A stretch of DNA of 44,941 nucleotides from assembly GCA_022842725.1 (NCBI GenBank), contig JALHOZ010000035.1, forward strand, positions 1,171 to 46,111, given 5' to 3'. The translations under genes and the position numbers were made by a program. Origin of the DNA: Saprospiraceae bacterium. Its GTDB lineage: Bacteria > Bacteroidota > Bacteroidia > Chitinophagales > Saprospiraceae. Every line of letters starts with the position of its first letter. The stretch's first letter is position 1. Under the pieces are notes generated by a model, which had not been told where the DNA came from, ran no database searches, and saw nothing but the letters and a program-made list of their open reading frames with translations. Below are positions 25,837 to 35,071 of the stretch, piece by piece.

Positions 25837-28800
25837 TTATTTAATGATAACAAATTTTTTAATCGTATCCCCGTGTTTGATAAAATATATACCTTCGGGA
25901 TAATCGGACATAAATATATCTTTCCTTAGCATGCCCCCCGGATGTTCAATGGCTATTTCTTCCCTAGTACGACCAATGGCATCCACCAACAAAAATTCGT
26001 ATTTACCTTTTTGGAAATATTCTGAAGATATGGTTATAAAATCCATTACAGGTACAGGGTATATATTCCAAGTATCATTGGCTTTATCATTATTAGATTC
26101 CGTACAGTCTTCCTCTTTGACCTCAACGGTTCTGGATACAATTATACCTCCACAAAGGTCACAGGATAATGACTTTATTAAAACCGGAATAATATTATCC
26201 CTTCCTTTAAACCAGGGTTTTTCATTTTCATCTTCACTTACATCCACGATGGCCCCATCCTGATTAATATAATACCATCTAAAACAGTTAATATCATCTG
26301 AAAATGTACTGTTGTAGTACAACGTGTCATTCGCGCAAAGCCTTCCCTCGATAACATCATCTTGTAAGGCCAGCGAAAAATCAGTTGTATTGACTTCTTC
26401 CACCGTATCCCGATGATAACAACCATTCTCCTCTGCCTCTAAAATTAATGGAACAGTGCCAGAATACACGATAACGTCAGGCCCTCCTGTTATTTTCAAA
26501 ATGTCACTATCACTGCTACCTTTCCAACTGAATTGAGCATCCGGCTGGCTTTTAAAGTTTACAATCTGATAAAATGGTCCACAACCATCGGGAAATTGAT
26601 CAATTATTGCTTCAGGTAATTCATTGACATTTACCGTTCCGGTACTTTCATTCGGACAGACAATGTTTCCATGTTTCAGTTCGGCATACACGAGGAGTGA
26701 GGAGGATGTGTCAAGCTGAATGCCTGACCGTTGCATATTTAATATCTCAACACCTCTTTGGATTCTAAACAAAGCATTCAAGTCCTTATTATCAATAATA
26801 AGCAAATTTTTTACATTATCATCTTTACATAAATCAGTTATGAGATCAATCTGAGGGGTTCGCAGAATGGTGTAGTAAAGTATGGTATCGTAAGGTTTAC
26901 AAATATTGTTTAACGCTTGAATATTTGTAATTATTAAGCTATCTTCATAAGTTAAATTAGATACATTTTCATTTATATAATCGATAATTGATTCATCAGG
27001 TTTTGTTTTATATGGAACATTATCAATTGAGCATTGAAAATTATTAACACCGGAACTAATCTCTATAGTTATTTCATTTTTGTGACAAAAAGTATCCTGC
27101 TCTAGGAAGACTTCAGGAATAGGTTGATTAGTAATTTCAATAATATAATTACAATTATTATTTTGAAAGGCACCCGCAACTCCAGACCTAATATCAAAAA
27201 ATAATTCAAAAATTTTAGTTGAATTACTATTAGTAACAAAAGTATCCTTAATTGAAATTATATTATTGACTAAATTAAAAGGCTTGCCATCATATTTTAT
27301 TTCAACTAAACTATTGTTTATTCTTTCGAATTCAAAGAAAAAAATATTTACCTCCTGATCACATGAATAATGATTTATTTTAAAGTTATTATAATTAATT
27401 GATATATCATTAATTTTTATTCTTGGTTTGAAATTATCACAATTCTCATCATTAATAATAAATTCGGAGCTATCTGAAAAACTGCATCCATTTTTATAAT
27501 AAATTGAAAAGGATAAATTTAGAGAACCTGATGGAAAAAATTCACTAATAGGATCCAAATTATTTTTTGTCGAATCAAGTATTATTTCTCCATTTAATTT
27601 TTTAACTTGGTAATTAATTGAATCGAAAAATAAATTTTCAGACCCTTCATCAATAGTAAAAATCCTTTCGCCTTTATTTGTAGTTTCAGATATATTACAT
27701 GTTATTTTAGGGACATTTCTGACCTCCACCGTATAACTTGCCATATTCCTACAACCAAATACATCCGTAACTGTCACCTGAAAATTGGAATCACCGTCAG
27801 ACAAGTCGGAAAGTGATATTGTATTACCCATTGTTCCGTCAGACCATACATATGAAGTGCCGCCTGAAGCTGTTAGAAATTCAGGGGACCCTTCGCAGAT
27901 AGATGTTAACCCGGAAATAGAGGCATTAGGGAGTGGGTAAATAGTAACATTTTTGATATCCGAGCACCCATTACTATTGGTGTATGTTATAGCAGAAAAA
28001 CCCTGAGCAATTCCGGTAATTAAACCTGTATTGCTGACAGAAGCTAATGAGGTATTTGAACTTGTCCAGGGATTATTTACTGCTGCAGTACCGCTTCCTG
28101 ATAATTGTGTTGTTGAGCCAACACATACAGAAAGTGTCCCTGATATGGTAGGTCTGGGATGTATAATTATATTTTTAGTGTCCATACATCCATTGACATT
28201 AGTAAATGTGATTGTAACCATACCTTGAGCTACACCTGTGACCAAACCTGATAAATTTACTTTAGCTTTTGTTGTATCACTACTAACCCATGGATTATTC
28301 CCTGAAGGAATGCCGCCGGCTAGTTGAGTTGTTGAGCCGACACATACAGAAAGTGTCCCTGATATGGTGGGTCTGGGATTAATTGTTACGTTTTTCATAT
28401 CAATGCATCCATTAGCATTTGTAAAGGTTATTGTTGTAGTACCCTGTGAAACACCCGTGACCAAACCCGATGAATTAACCGTAGCTTTAGAGATATCACT
28501 ACTTACCCAAGGATTGTTTGTTGACGGAACATCATTACCAAATAATTGCGTCGTTGAGCCAATACATACTGACAACATTCCGGAAATGGTAGGTCTGGGA
28601 TTTATTGTTACATTTTTGGTGTCCATGCAACCATTAATATCGGTAAAAGTAATTTGAACAATACCAGGTGAAATTCCATTGACCAAACCCGATGAATTAA
28701 CTGTTGCTTTTGAAATATCACTACTTACCCAAGGATTATTTATCGCAGGAGTACCATTGCCGATTAATTGTCTAGATGAGGCTGCACAAACTGATAAGAC

Positions 28801-29472
28801 TCCCGTAATGGTTGGTCTGGAGTATACTGTTACATCTTTGGAATCCATACAACCATTCACATCAGTAAAAGTAATTTGAACAATACCAGGCAAAATTCCA
28901 TTTACTAATCCAGATGAGTTAACTGTTGCTTTTGATATATCACTACTGACCCAAGGATTGTTTATCGCAGGAGCACCCGAACCGGTTAATTGTGTAGTTG
29001 AGCCACTACATACTGAAAACATACCTGTAATCGTTGGTCTTTGATTTACAATTATTGTGACTTCTTTACAATTTTGGGATATTGTTTCATTACACTCATC
29101 ATTCCCACATGAATAACACCTTTTGAATACGAATGTACCCGGTACTGTATTCCCATTTATTTCAAAATCTTCATTTATAGTTTGATAACTAGCGTTGTTG
29201 TTTGGACCGGACACTGGGACAAAACTCATTGAAGTGGGCTTTTGAACATACCAACAAAAATTTTCATCATCATTTCCACAATCTGGTAACATACAATTGT
29301 TTATCAAAGGAAAATTCATAAAACCTTCACACCTCACAGTTGAAGTCTGTATAGGATTTGTCGTACAGTCAAAAGCAATTGTATTCTGAGCTAATGATAA
29401 ATTATAAGATATAATCAAAAGAATGAAAAAAATTAAGTTCATAATACCATTTAGAAAATACTTCATAATCAT
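25837..29472 (-). CDS. Ig-like (Big_2) repeat surface protein with T9SS type A sorting domain
   Basis: This 1211-residue protein has a signal peptide (about 1-29, ending SLAQ) and a cysteine-rich N-domain (35-140). Five tandem 73-74-residue bacterial Ig-like group-2 repeats cover 145-513 (RPTISG-LSVC, NNPWVSSD, NSSGLVTG, ITFTN-NGC). Next come a related domain near 515-580, a long Asn/Ile-rich middle region (about 590-870), further beta domains, and a type A sorting domain over the last ~75 residues (IYPVPVMDFITIS, LVDAIGRTRE, YPEGIYFIKHGD). It is a T9SS cargo and probable surface adhesin or stalk. Codon use in the middle region is noticeably more AT-rich than in the repeats. It belongs to the 16-gene cluster. 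Confidence 0.85.
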   Translation of the reverse strand: MIMKYFLNGIMNLIFFILLIISYNLSLAQNTIAFDCTTNPIQTSTVRCEGFMNFPLINNCMLPDCGNDDENFCWYVQKPTSMSFVPVSGPNNNASYQTINEDFEINGNTVPGTFVFKRCYSCGNDECNETISQNCKEVTIIVNQRPTITGMFSVCSGSTTQLTGSGAPAINNPWVSSDISKATVNSSGLVNGILPGIVQITFTDVNGCMDSKDVTVYSRPTITGVLSVCAASSRQLIGNGTPAINNPWVSSDISKATVNSSGLVNGISPGIVQITFTDINGCMDTKNVTINPRPTISGMLSVCIGSTTQLFGNDVPSTNNPWVSSDISKATVNSSGLVTGVSQGTTTITFTNANGCIDMKNVTINPRPTISGTLSVCVGSTTQLAGGIPSGNNPWVSSDTTKAKVNLSGLVTGVAQGMVTITFTNVNGCMDTKNIIIHPRPTISGTLSVCVGSTTQLSGSGTAAVNNPWTSSNTSLASVSNTGLITGIAQGFSAITYTNSNGCSDIKNVTIYPLPNASISGLTSICEGSPEFLTASGGTSYVWSDGTMGNTISLSDLSDGDSNFQVTVTDVFGCRNMASYTVEVRNVPKITCNISETTNKGERIFTIDEGSENLFFDSINYQVKKLNGEIILDSTKNNLDPISEFFPSGSLNLSFSIYYKNGCSFSDSSEFIINDENCDNFKPRIKINDISINYNNFKINHYSCDQEVNIFFFEFERINNSLVEIKYDGKPFNLVNNIISIKDTFVTNSNSTKIFELFFDIRSGVAGAFQNNNCNYIIEITNQPIPEVFLEQDTFCHKNEITIEISSGVNNFQCSIDNVPYKTKPDESIIDYINENVSNLTYEDSLIITNIQALNNICKPYDTILYYTILRTPQIDLITDLCKDDNVKNLLIIDNKDLNALFRIQRGVEILNMQRSGIQLDTSSSLLVYAELKHGNIVCPNESTGTVNVNELPEAIIDQFPDGCGPFYQIVNFKSQPDAQFSWKGSSDSDILKITGGPDVIVYSGTVPLILEAEENGCYHRDTVEEVNTTDFSLALQDDVIEGRLCANDTLYYNSTFSDDINCFRWYYINQDGAIVDVSEDENEKPWFKGRDNIIPVLIKSLSCDLCGGIIVSRTVEVKEEDCTESNNDKANDTWNIYPVPVMDFITISSEYFQKGKYEFLLVDAIGRTREEIAIEHPGGMLRKDIFMSDYPEGIYFIKHGDTIKKFVIIK
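27934..29040 (-). repeat. Five tandem Ig-like coding repeats (~222 bp each)
   Basis: The five in-frame units are 74, 74, 74, 73 and 74 codons. Units 1 to 4 share long identical stretches such as NNPWVSSD and SKATVNSSGLV, whereas unit 5 is more diverged (NNPWTSSN). This fits recent expansion from the N-terminal side. Confidence 0.85.
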
Positions 29473-29531
29473 ACCTTTTTTAAATTAATATTAGTTTAAC
29501 AAATTGAAATTTCTTCAATATAATAAAGTAA

Positions 29532-30779
29532 TCAATATTTATACAAGACATCGTAAAAAATGTGTTTACCGGAAGTGATAATATCATCATTTGAAGTGCC
29601 GGATTTAAATGCCTTTTTGATAACCAAAACTTCAATATCTCCTTCACTTTCATAAGAAAGGGTGTACACTTTTCCTGCTTTTAAAACATTATTTTTGAAG
29701 TCATTAAATCGTATCGTATTCATTCCTGAATTTAGGTTTTTTACAATCGTAACTCCTCTTCTAATTCCTTCCCCTTCCAATGTGATAGTAATTTTGCCGT
29801 CACCGGATGAAATGATTTTAGCCTCATGCAAAATTAAGTTTTTTATCGGTTTGATAGTAATTGCACCGGATTTAATTTTTTCCATTTCATCATCTAAAGC
29901 TGCCAAAGACGTAATCTTACTAATGGAGCCGGTATTTTTTGGTTTCCAGTCATTGGGACAGCCGTCATTCTCTTTTGTTCCTTTTTCTCCCGGACATTTG
30001 TCAAGATGATCTGCAATTCCATCTTTATCTGAATCGGGAGCCGGGCATCCATTAAATTGTTTTATGCCTTTTTCTTGTGGGCACTTGTCATCCTGATCAG
30101 GGATGCCGTCTCCATCTGTATCCGGCCATGGGCACCCATCGTTGGCTCTTTCACCGACTTGATTAGGACATTTATCAACAGAATCTGGTAAACCGTCATC
30201 ATCAGTATCTTTTTTCGAATCCACTTCGGTTTTTTTACCCATTATTTCTGTTTTATCTTTTTTGGGTTTGTCTTTATTAACTTTATTTTGTGTTTCACGA
30301 ATTTCCGGTTTTAAATTGGTGTCTTCGTCCTGAAAACCGGCATCAACTTCAGTTTGTTCCGGTTCATTAACTTCAACTTGTTCAACAGCAGTGGTGGATA
30401 CAAATGATGATATACAAGGACCTTCCTTAGTAAAGCACAATGATATGACTGTATACGGATCTCCTGCATTTTCCAGTAAATTTAATGACCGGCTGTCTGA
30501 AATTACCTTTCTTAAACTATCATTAACTTTCCAATAAAGCTGTTCTTTGTATTCATCAAATCCTTTTGTAATGATAAGTTCAACAAAATTTTTATCTGAA
30601 TTATAAATCTGATCATTAACGGGACTACCTAAAAAATCTCTGTTATGCTTAGGTAAATTCACACCTTCTATTTCGAAATTTATTTCATGTAGATTTTTTT
30701 CTTTTGAACAAGAAATCATAAAAAACAGAAAAACTAAAAACACAAGATAGTGTAAATTGAGATTAATATTCTTGGCCAT
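29532..30779 (-). CDS. Lipoprotein with thrombospondin type 3 calcium repeats
   Basis: This 415-residue protein begins with a lipoprotein signal ([10 protein letters not shown], lipobox cysteine near residue 24). A Glu/Lys-rich linker (about 135-190) leads into three to four thrombospondin type 3 repeats (about 190-280) with the D-DGDG--D--DKCP pattern, which bind calcium. The C-terminal ~120 residues are a beta-type domain ([21 protein letters not shown]). Such repeats usually sit before an OmpA peptidoglycan-binding domain, but no OmpA motif is visible here. It is likely outer-membrane anchored, acting as a rigid calcium-stiffened spacer in the envelope complex. Gaps of 58-59 bp on both sides are the largest within the cluster. 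Confidence 0.75.
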   Translation of the reverse strand: MAKNINLNLHYLVFLVFLFFMISCSKEKNLHEINFEIEGVNLPKHNRDFLGSPVNDQIYNSDKNFVELIITKGFDEYKEQLYWKVNDSLRKVISDSRSLNLLENAGDPYTVISLCFTKEGPCISSFVSTTAVEQVEVNEPEQTEVDAGFQDEDTNLKPEIRETQNKVNKDKPKKDKTEIMGKKTEVDSKKDTDDDGLPDSVDKCPNQVGERANDGCPWPDTDGDGIPDQDDKCPQEKGIKQFNGCPAPDSDKDGIADHLDKCPGEKGTKENDGCPNDWKPKNTGSISKITSLAALDDEMEKIKSGAITIKPIKNLILHEAKIISSGDGKITITLEGEGIRRGVTIVKNLNSGMNTIRFNDFKNNVLKAGKVYTLSYESEGDIEVLVIKKAFKSGTSNDDIITSGKHIFYDVLYKY

Positions 30780-30837
30780 ATAAATGTATTTATACTATAA
30801 ATGAATGTGCATGAAAATTATGATTATTTGACATGAA

Positions 30838-32049
30838 TTATTTTTTAAGAGCAGGTTTATTTATTGTTTTAAAAGTTGAATCTATTATGATATTTGAATC
30901 ACAATTAATTGTGTCAGAATTTAAAGAGTCTTTATTAAGAAGTACAGAACTGTTAGTGTCTATATTAATGGTATCAGAAAGAATCTCTTCTTGTAATTGA
31001 AAACTTTTTGGTAAATCATAATTTTGGGGCATCCAAACATAAACATAATATGACATTCCCACTAATGCAAAGATAACCATACTTAGAAAAGAATAAAGAA
31101 ATTTATTGTTTTTCTTCTTCCTTTTGTGAGGAAGGTGGTCAAATTTGAAAGTTTTACTAATTTCAGAATTTATTTTATTTTCAATAACAGGAGGTTGATT
31201 TTCTAAAGAAGGCACTGAACTGACTTTAGACAAAATCATCGTTATGTTGTCTTTCCCTCCTGCTTTTTTAGCTTGCATAATCAGTTCATTAGCCGTAGCT
31301 TCCAAACTCATGTTTTGCTGTTTTACCAGAATTTCTTCGATTAATGGGTCAGATAGCATCCCATTCAACCCATCCGAGCATATCAGAATAGTATCATCCT
31401 CATGTAAATCAATCATCCTGTATCCCGGAGACGGGAATGAAAGTGGGTCACCCAAGGATTGGGTTATAACATTACTCATTGGTGAATTTCGAGCCTGTTC
31501 AGCTGTCATTCTACCTGATAATACTTCTTCCCAAACAACAGAATGATCGTCTGTTATCAGCTGTAGCCTGCCTGTTTGATTTTTTCTTGTGAGATTTTTT
31601 GTTTTTTCACTGGTAAAAATGTAAAGTCTGCTATCGCCTACCCATGAAATATATAGTTTTTTATTGATAATACAAGCTAAAACTATGGTTGTACCCATTC
31701 CTTGTCGTGAAGGTGAAAGAACAGCCTCTTGAATTATATTATTGTGCGCTTGTAAAATAGAATCTTCAAGAATCTTTTTAATTTGATTTTCTTCAAGATT
31801 TAAAAATAAATTTTTCTTTAAAAATTGATCAATTGAAAAAACAGCTACTTCAGAAGCTACTTCTCCTGCATTTTCGCCGCCCATTCCATCTGCAAGTATA
31901 AAAACAGGCAGGTTATATTTTAAAGGAAACCAATAATTGGAAGGGGACCAATCCTGTTGCAGGATATTGCCGCAATAGTAATAAAAATCCTCGTTGTTTG
32001 TTCGAACAAGGCCGGTATCTGTGCTACCAAAAATAATAATATTTTCCAA
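30838..32049 (-). CDS. PP2C-type protein phosphatase with C-terminal TM
   Basis: This 403-residue protein has an N-terminal PP2C domain (about 5-270) with the metal-binding aspartates in the expected blocks: NNEDFY (D21), LADGMGG (D54), WVGDSRLY, CSDGLNG and GGKDNITMI. A TM helix lies at about 324-346, followed by a ~55-residue Ser/Asp/Asn-rich tail that should be periplasmic. It is the expected counter-enzyme to the two Ser/Thr kinases encoded upstream in the same cluster. The start must be TTG at 32047-32049: an in-frame TAG lies two codons upstream and the N-terminus matches the family from there. The rare start may keep its level low relative to the kinases (inference). Confidence 0.88.
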   Translation of the reverse strand: MENIIIFGSTDTGLVRTNNEDFYYYCGNILQQDWSPSNYWFPLKYNLPVFILADGMGGENAGEVASEVAVFSIDQFLKKNLFLNLEENQIKKILEDSILQAHNNIIQEAVLSPSRQGMGTTIVLACIINKKLYISWVGDSRLYIFTSEKTKNLTRKNQTGRLQLITDDHSVVWEEVLSGRMTAEQARNSPMSNVITQSLGDPLSFPSPGYRMIDLHEDDTILICSDGLNGMLSDPLIEEILVKQQNMSLEATANELIMQAKKAGGKDNITMILSKVSSVPSLENQPPVIENKINSEISKTFKFDHLPHKRKKKNNKFLYSFLSMVIFALVGMSYYVYVWMPQNYDLPKSFQLQEEILSDTINIDTNSSVLLNKDSLNSDTINCDSNIIIDSTFKTINKPALKK

Positions 32050-32059
32050 AAACTAAATA

Positions 32060-33781
32060 TTATTTGTTATTATACGGAATAAAACAATTCCTTCCCAGGG
32101 AAGAATGTGGTACTATGCCAACCGGTATGGCTTCACCATTTTGACTAATAAAAACAGGACCTCCGGTTTTTCCAAAATCAAAAGTAAAAGATTTGTCAAC
32201 CGGAACACATTTTGAGGAATTTAATTTACCTTTAATTTTCACATCATCAAGTGCAAATGTTATTCCTGTATAAGATGCTGTAAATGTTTTAACACTTTCC
32301 GGTTTTGTTCCAAATGCAGATTTTGTTTTTTTAGGAACTTCCCTGTAATAATTAACCCCAACAGCGTACACTTTTATATCTTCCGGTGTCTCTCCCGGTG
32401 ATTTAAATTTTAAGCTGCCTGATTCTGTAGATTCAATTACAGCAATGTCAGTCATAGGATCTTTTGCTTTTTTGACTGAAATGTTTTTACTTGAGAATTT
32501 AACCCCACCAAATTGATCTGTTTTTAACGTCAATGATTCAGCTATATCATTGTTTGAATTCATGGTCACATCCTCAGAGCTAAAATCAATCTGACTGCCA
32601 CTGTCTGAAATTTTATTTGCCTGAAATCTTACTGAAATTTTTTTACCATCCCCATCCACGGCACTAAGCCATTTCATGAGAGTGGAAGATTCTCCTAAAA
32701 ATCGCCAAGGCTGGATAACGTGGCGTCCTGTCACTACTTTTTTATCCTTTGTCAAAAATCCGACTCCACTCCATAAACCATTTTGATTATAGTCAATAAT
32801 TTTGGCTTTGACCAGATCCTGAGATTTAAACTCTTTAGATTCTCCCGTAGGTTTCGTTATGGTAATTGAAGTAGCAATTATAAAATAAATGTCTTCTTCC
32901 GGTATTTTTGGTGCTACTTCAACGGCAGCTTCAGGTTCTTCTTCTATAAATTCTTCAGAGCCCTTATTAATTGGTTCCACTTTTGGGCTCTCAACTATTT
33001 TTCCTGGTGATGGCTCTGTATCGTTTCCGCCATTTTTACCTATTAAATTGGACCTTAATTCTGCAATCCTATTATCATAATCTCTGATTTTGTTTCGCAA
33101 ACTTCTTATTTCATTAGAAGTTGTATTACCTGAGGTGGTTAGGACTTCCAGATCAGCTTCCAGCTGTCCTTTTTCTTCATTCAAAGTTTCAAGTATGGCG
33201 ATCGTTTTTTCATTTTCAGCTTTCATCCGGAAATAACTTATACCGTTTACGACTGCAAAACTTATCAAACCTAAAGTAACGAAAGATAATAAAATAATGA
33301 GTATTTTGAGTGGCTTAGTCGCCTGTTTAATCGCTACATTTAACCTCCCGGTTATCCCTGCCTTTGCTAGTTGGGGTTCAATCTTATTGTATCGTAATTT
33401 CGGCCCGTTGAATGAAAATTGCATTTCATCTCCGTTTCTTAAGACGTGATCGAATGTTATTTCAACCCCGTTTACTAAAGTTGGATTTGATGCGGCCGGA
33501 TTATGCATCAAAATCTCTTTGCCATTAATACATTTTATTGTGCAATGTTCCCTACTTACCATAGGAAATTGCTGATCATACTTTATCTGACAATTTTCAG
33601 CTCTCCCTATAAGAATATCTCTGTTATTTACAGAAATATGACTTCCTTTAGGATAATTCTCAGCCGGATCAATAAACAATAAAGTATAGCTACTCAATCC
33701 AGTACCAGTTATAATATTCATAGTGTTTCTTAATGAAGACCATGTACTGGCAGTTGTGAATCTTTGTGTTTTCTGTGTCAT
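32060..33781 (-). CDS. FHA domain - TM - trypsin-like (Ser-to-Thr) protein
   Basis: This 573-residue protein has a cytoplasmic FHA domain (about 35-130) with the phospho-threonine-binding residues in place: GR59-60, SREH 76-79 and the NG at 104-105. A TM helix (about 158-180) and a coiled coil (about 185-245) follow, then a Glu/Pro-rich linker and a trypsin/HtrA-like domain (about 335-573). His354 (TGRHV) and Asp445 (TDIAV) occupy catalytic positions, but the GNSGGP motif reads GKTGGP, putting Thr539 in place of the nucleophilic Ser. It may be a pseudo-protease used for binding, or an unusual Thr protease. The topology links phosphorylation in the cytoplasm to a periplasmic domain. It lies 7 bp after the second kinase gene and 10 bp before the phosphatase gene. 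Confidence 0.75.
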   Translation of the reverse strand: MTQKTQRFTTASTWSSLRNTMNIITGTGLSSYTLLFIDPAENYPKGSHISVNNRDILIGRAENCQIKYDQQFPMVSREHCTIKCINGKEILMHNPAASNPTLVNGVEITFDHVLRNGDEMQFSFNGPKLRYNKIEPQLAKAGITGRLNVAIKQATKPLKILIILLSFVTLGLISFAVVNGISYFRMKAENEKTIAILETLNEEKGQLEADLEVLTTSGNTTSNEIRSLRNKIRDYDNRIAELRSNLIGKNGGNDTEPSPGKIVESPKVEPINKGSEEFIEEEPEAAVEVAPKIPEEDIYFIIATSITITKPTGESKEFKSQDLVKAKIIDYNQNGLWSGVGFLTKDKKVVTGRHVIQPWRFLGESSTLMKWLSAVDGDGKKISVRFQANKISDSGSQIDFSSEDVTMNSNNDIAESLTLKTDQFGGVKFSSKNISVKKAKDPMTDIAVIESTESGSLKFKSPGETPEDIKVYAVGVNYYREVPKKTKSAFGTKPESVKTFTASYTGITFALDDVKIKGKLNSSKCVPVDKSFTFDFGKTGGPVFISQNGEAIPVGIVPHSSLGRNCFIPYNNK

Positions 33782-33788
33782 ACTTTTT

Positions 33789-35069
33789 TTATTTTATTTT
33801 GATATACTCGTATTTACCATCTTTATACAATTTTACATTGTTACCTGAAATTTCACCGGATTCATATTCTAAAGGAACAATGAATTCCTCATTATTATCC
33901 ATAATTCCTACCTTTCCATCTTTTTCAACCAAATACATTTTATCATTAATCTTTATAAGATTTATATTATTATCTTTTAAAAAATTAGCCCCGTAATACA
34001 AATAGATGAATAAAGAGAGAATCAATACAGAACCCACGACAACTGCTATCAACCATTTCTTACCCAAAAGTATTTCCTTATCTTTTCCATTTGTCTTTTT
34101 GTACTTCTTTTTAGGAATATTGAAATCTTCCGGCGATTTGTGTGATATATAATTTTCAAAATTTGATGTTCCCGTTGTACTTTGGGATTGGATTTCAGGT
34201 CTACTAATTGGCCAACTACCTTTATTAAGATATGATTGTGATAATTCGATTATTTCTTCTATAGATATTCTTTTGTTTGGTTCTTTTTCCATCATTCTAT
34301 TTAATAAATTCAGAAAAGGTTCTGAATAATGTGAGGATGAAAAATTCAAAACACCGTTATTATTTAAAATCTGGCCGACGGGGACCTTAACATCAGCACC
34401 AAAAACCAGTTCGTATATAGAAGCACCTAGAGAAAAGACATCACTGGAAATTGTGGAGGAATGACCTCTTAACTTTTCGGGGGCCGCATAAGCAAAAGTA
34501 AGGGAATTATGCCTGCTGGTCTGTCTGATAATAGTATCTCTGATTTCACGTGTAATTCCGAAATCGGTAAGATAAAATTCAACATCATTATCTTCATTTG
34601 ATTTATTAATCAAAATATTAGCAGGCTTTATATCGTTATGTATCAATGAATTTTGATGTAAAAACCTAAGAGCTTTGGCAATGTTATTCATTAATAACAC
34701 AGAATAATGTTCTGAAAAAACTCCTGCCTTGTATTTACCGTTTCTTTCATTAATGTTGCCTTGCCTGAATAAAAATTCCTGCCACATACTTTTTTCTAAT
34801 AATGGCATAACAATCGCCGGAATATTATTATATTCAATATATTCTTCCGGGATCACCAGGTTTGGATGAATTAAATTTCTTGATTTTTCAAATTCTTCCT
34901 TTATAAGTTCTTTACTATAATCATCGAGTAAATTATACGGGGCAAATATTTTAATTGCCTTTGATACCCCGGCACTATTATAACACTCCCAAACCTCTGC
35001 TGTACTGCCGTCACCTTTTTTCTCAACAAGGGTGTAATCGCCAAATATGGTTCCTTTTTCCAATTTCAT
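33789..35069 (-). CDS. Ser/Thr kinase with TM and WG-repeat-like tail
   Basis: The ATG at 35067-35069 is used; a TTG two codons upstream would overlap the first kinase gene. The 426-residue protein has a kinase domain (about 10-280) with Lys40 (KAIKI), catalytic loop HNDIKPAN (D146) and DFG at 169-171. The loop reads HND instead of HRD, so it belongs to the non-RD kinases, which usually do not depend on activation-loop phosphorylation. The glycine loop is GDGSTAEV. A TM helix follows (about 334-356), and a ~60-residue periplasmic tail with VEKDGKVGIMDNN--IVPLEYE that resembles a WG/KLG beta repeat. It probably phosphorylates FHA-binding partners in this cluster. Confidence 0.85.
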   Translation of the reverse strand: MKLEKGTIFGDYTLVEKKGDGSTAEVWECYNSAGVSKAIKIFAPYNLLDDYSKELIKEEFEKSRNLIHPNLVIPEEYIEYNNIPAIVMPLLEKSMWQEFLFRQGNINERNGKYKAGVFSEHYSVLLMNNIAKALRFLHQNSLIHNDIKPANILINKSNEDNDVEFYLTDFGITREIRDTIIRQTSRHNSLTFAYAAPEKLRGHSSTISSDVFSLGASIYELVFGADVKVPVGQILNNNGVLNFSSSHYSEPFLNLLNRMMEKEPNKRISIEEIIELSQSYLNKGSWPISRPEIQSQSTTGTSNFENYISHKSPEDFNIPKKKYKKTNGKDKEILLGKKWLIAVVVGSVLILSLFIYLYYGANFLKDNNINLIKINDKMYLVEKDGKVGIMDNNEEFIVPLEYESGEISGNNVKLYKDGKYEYIKIK

Positions 35070-35071
35070 AA

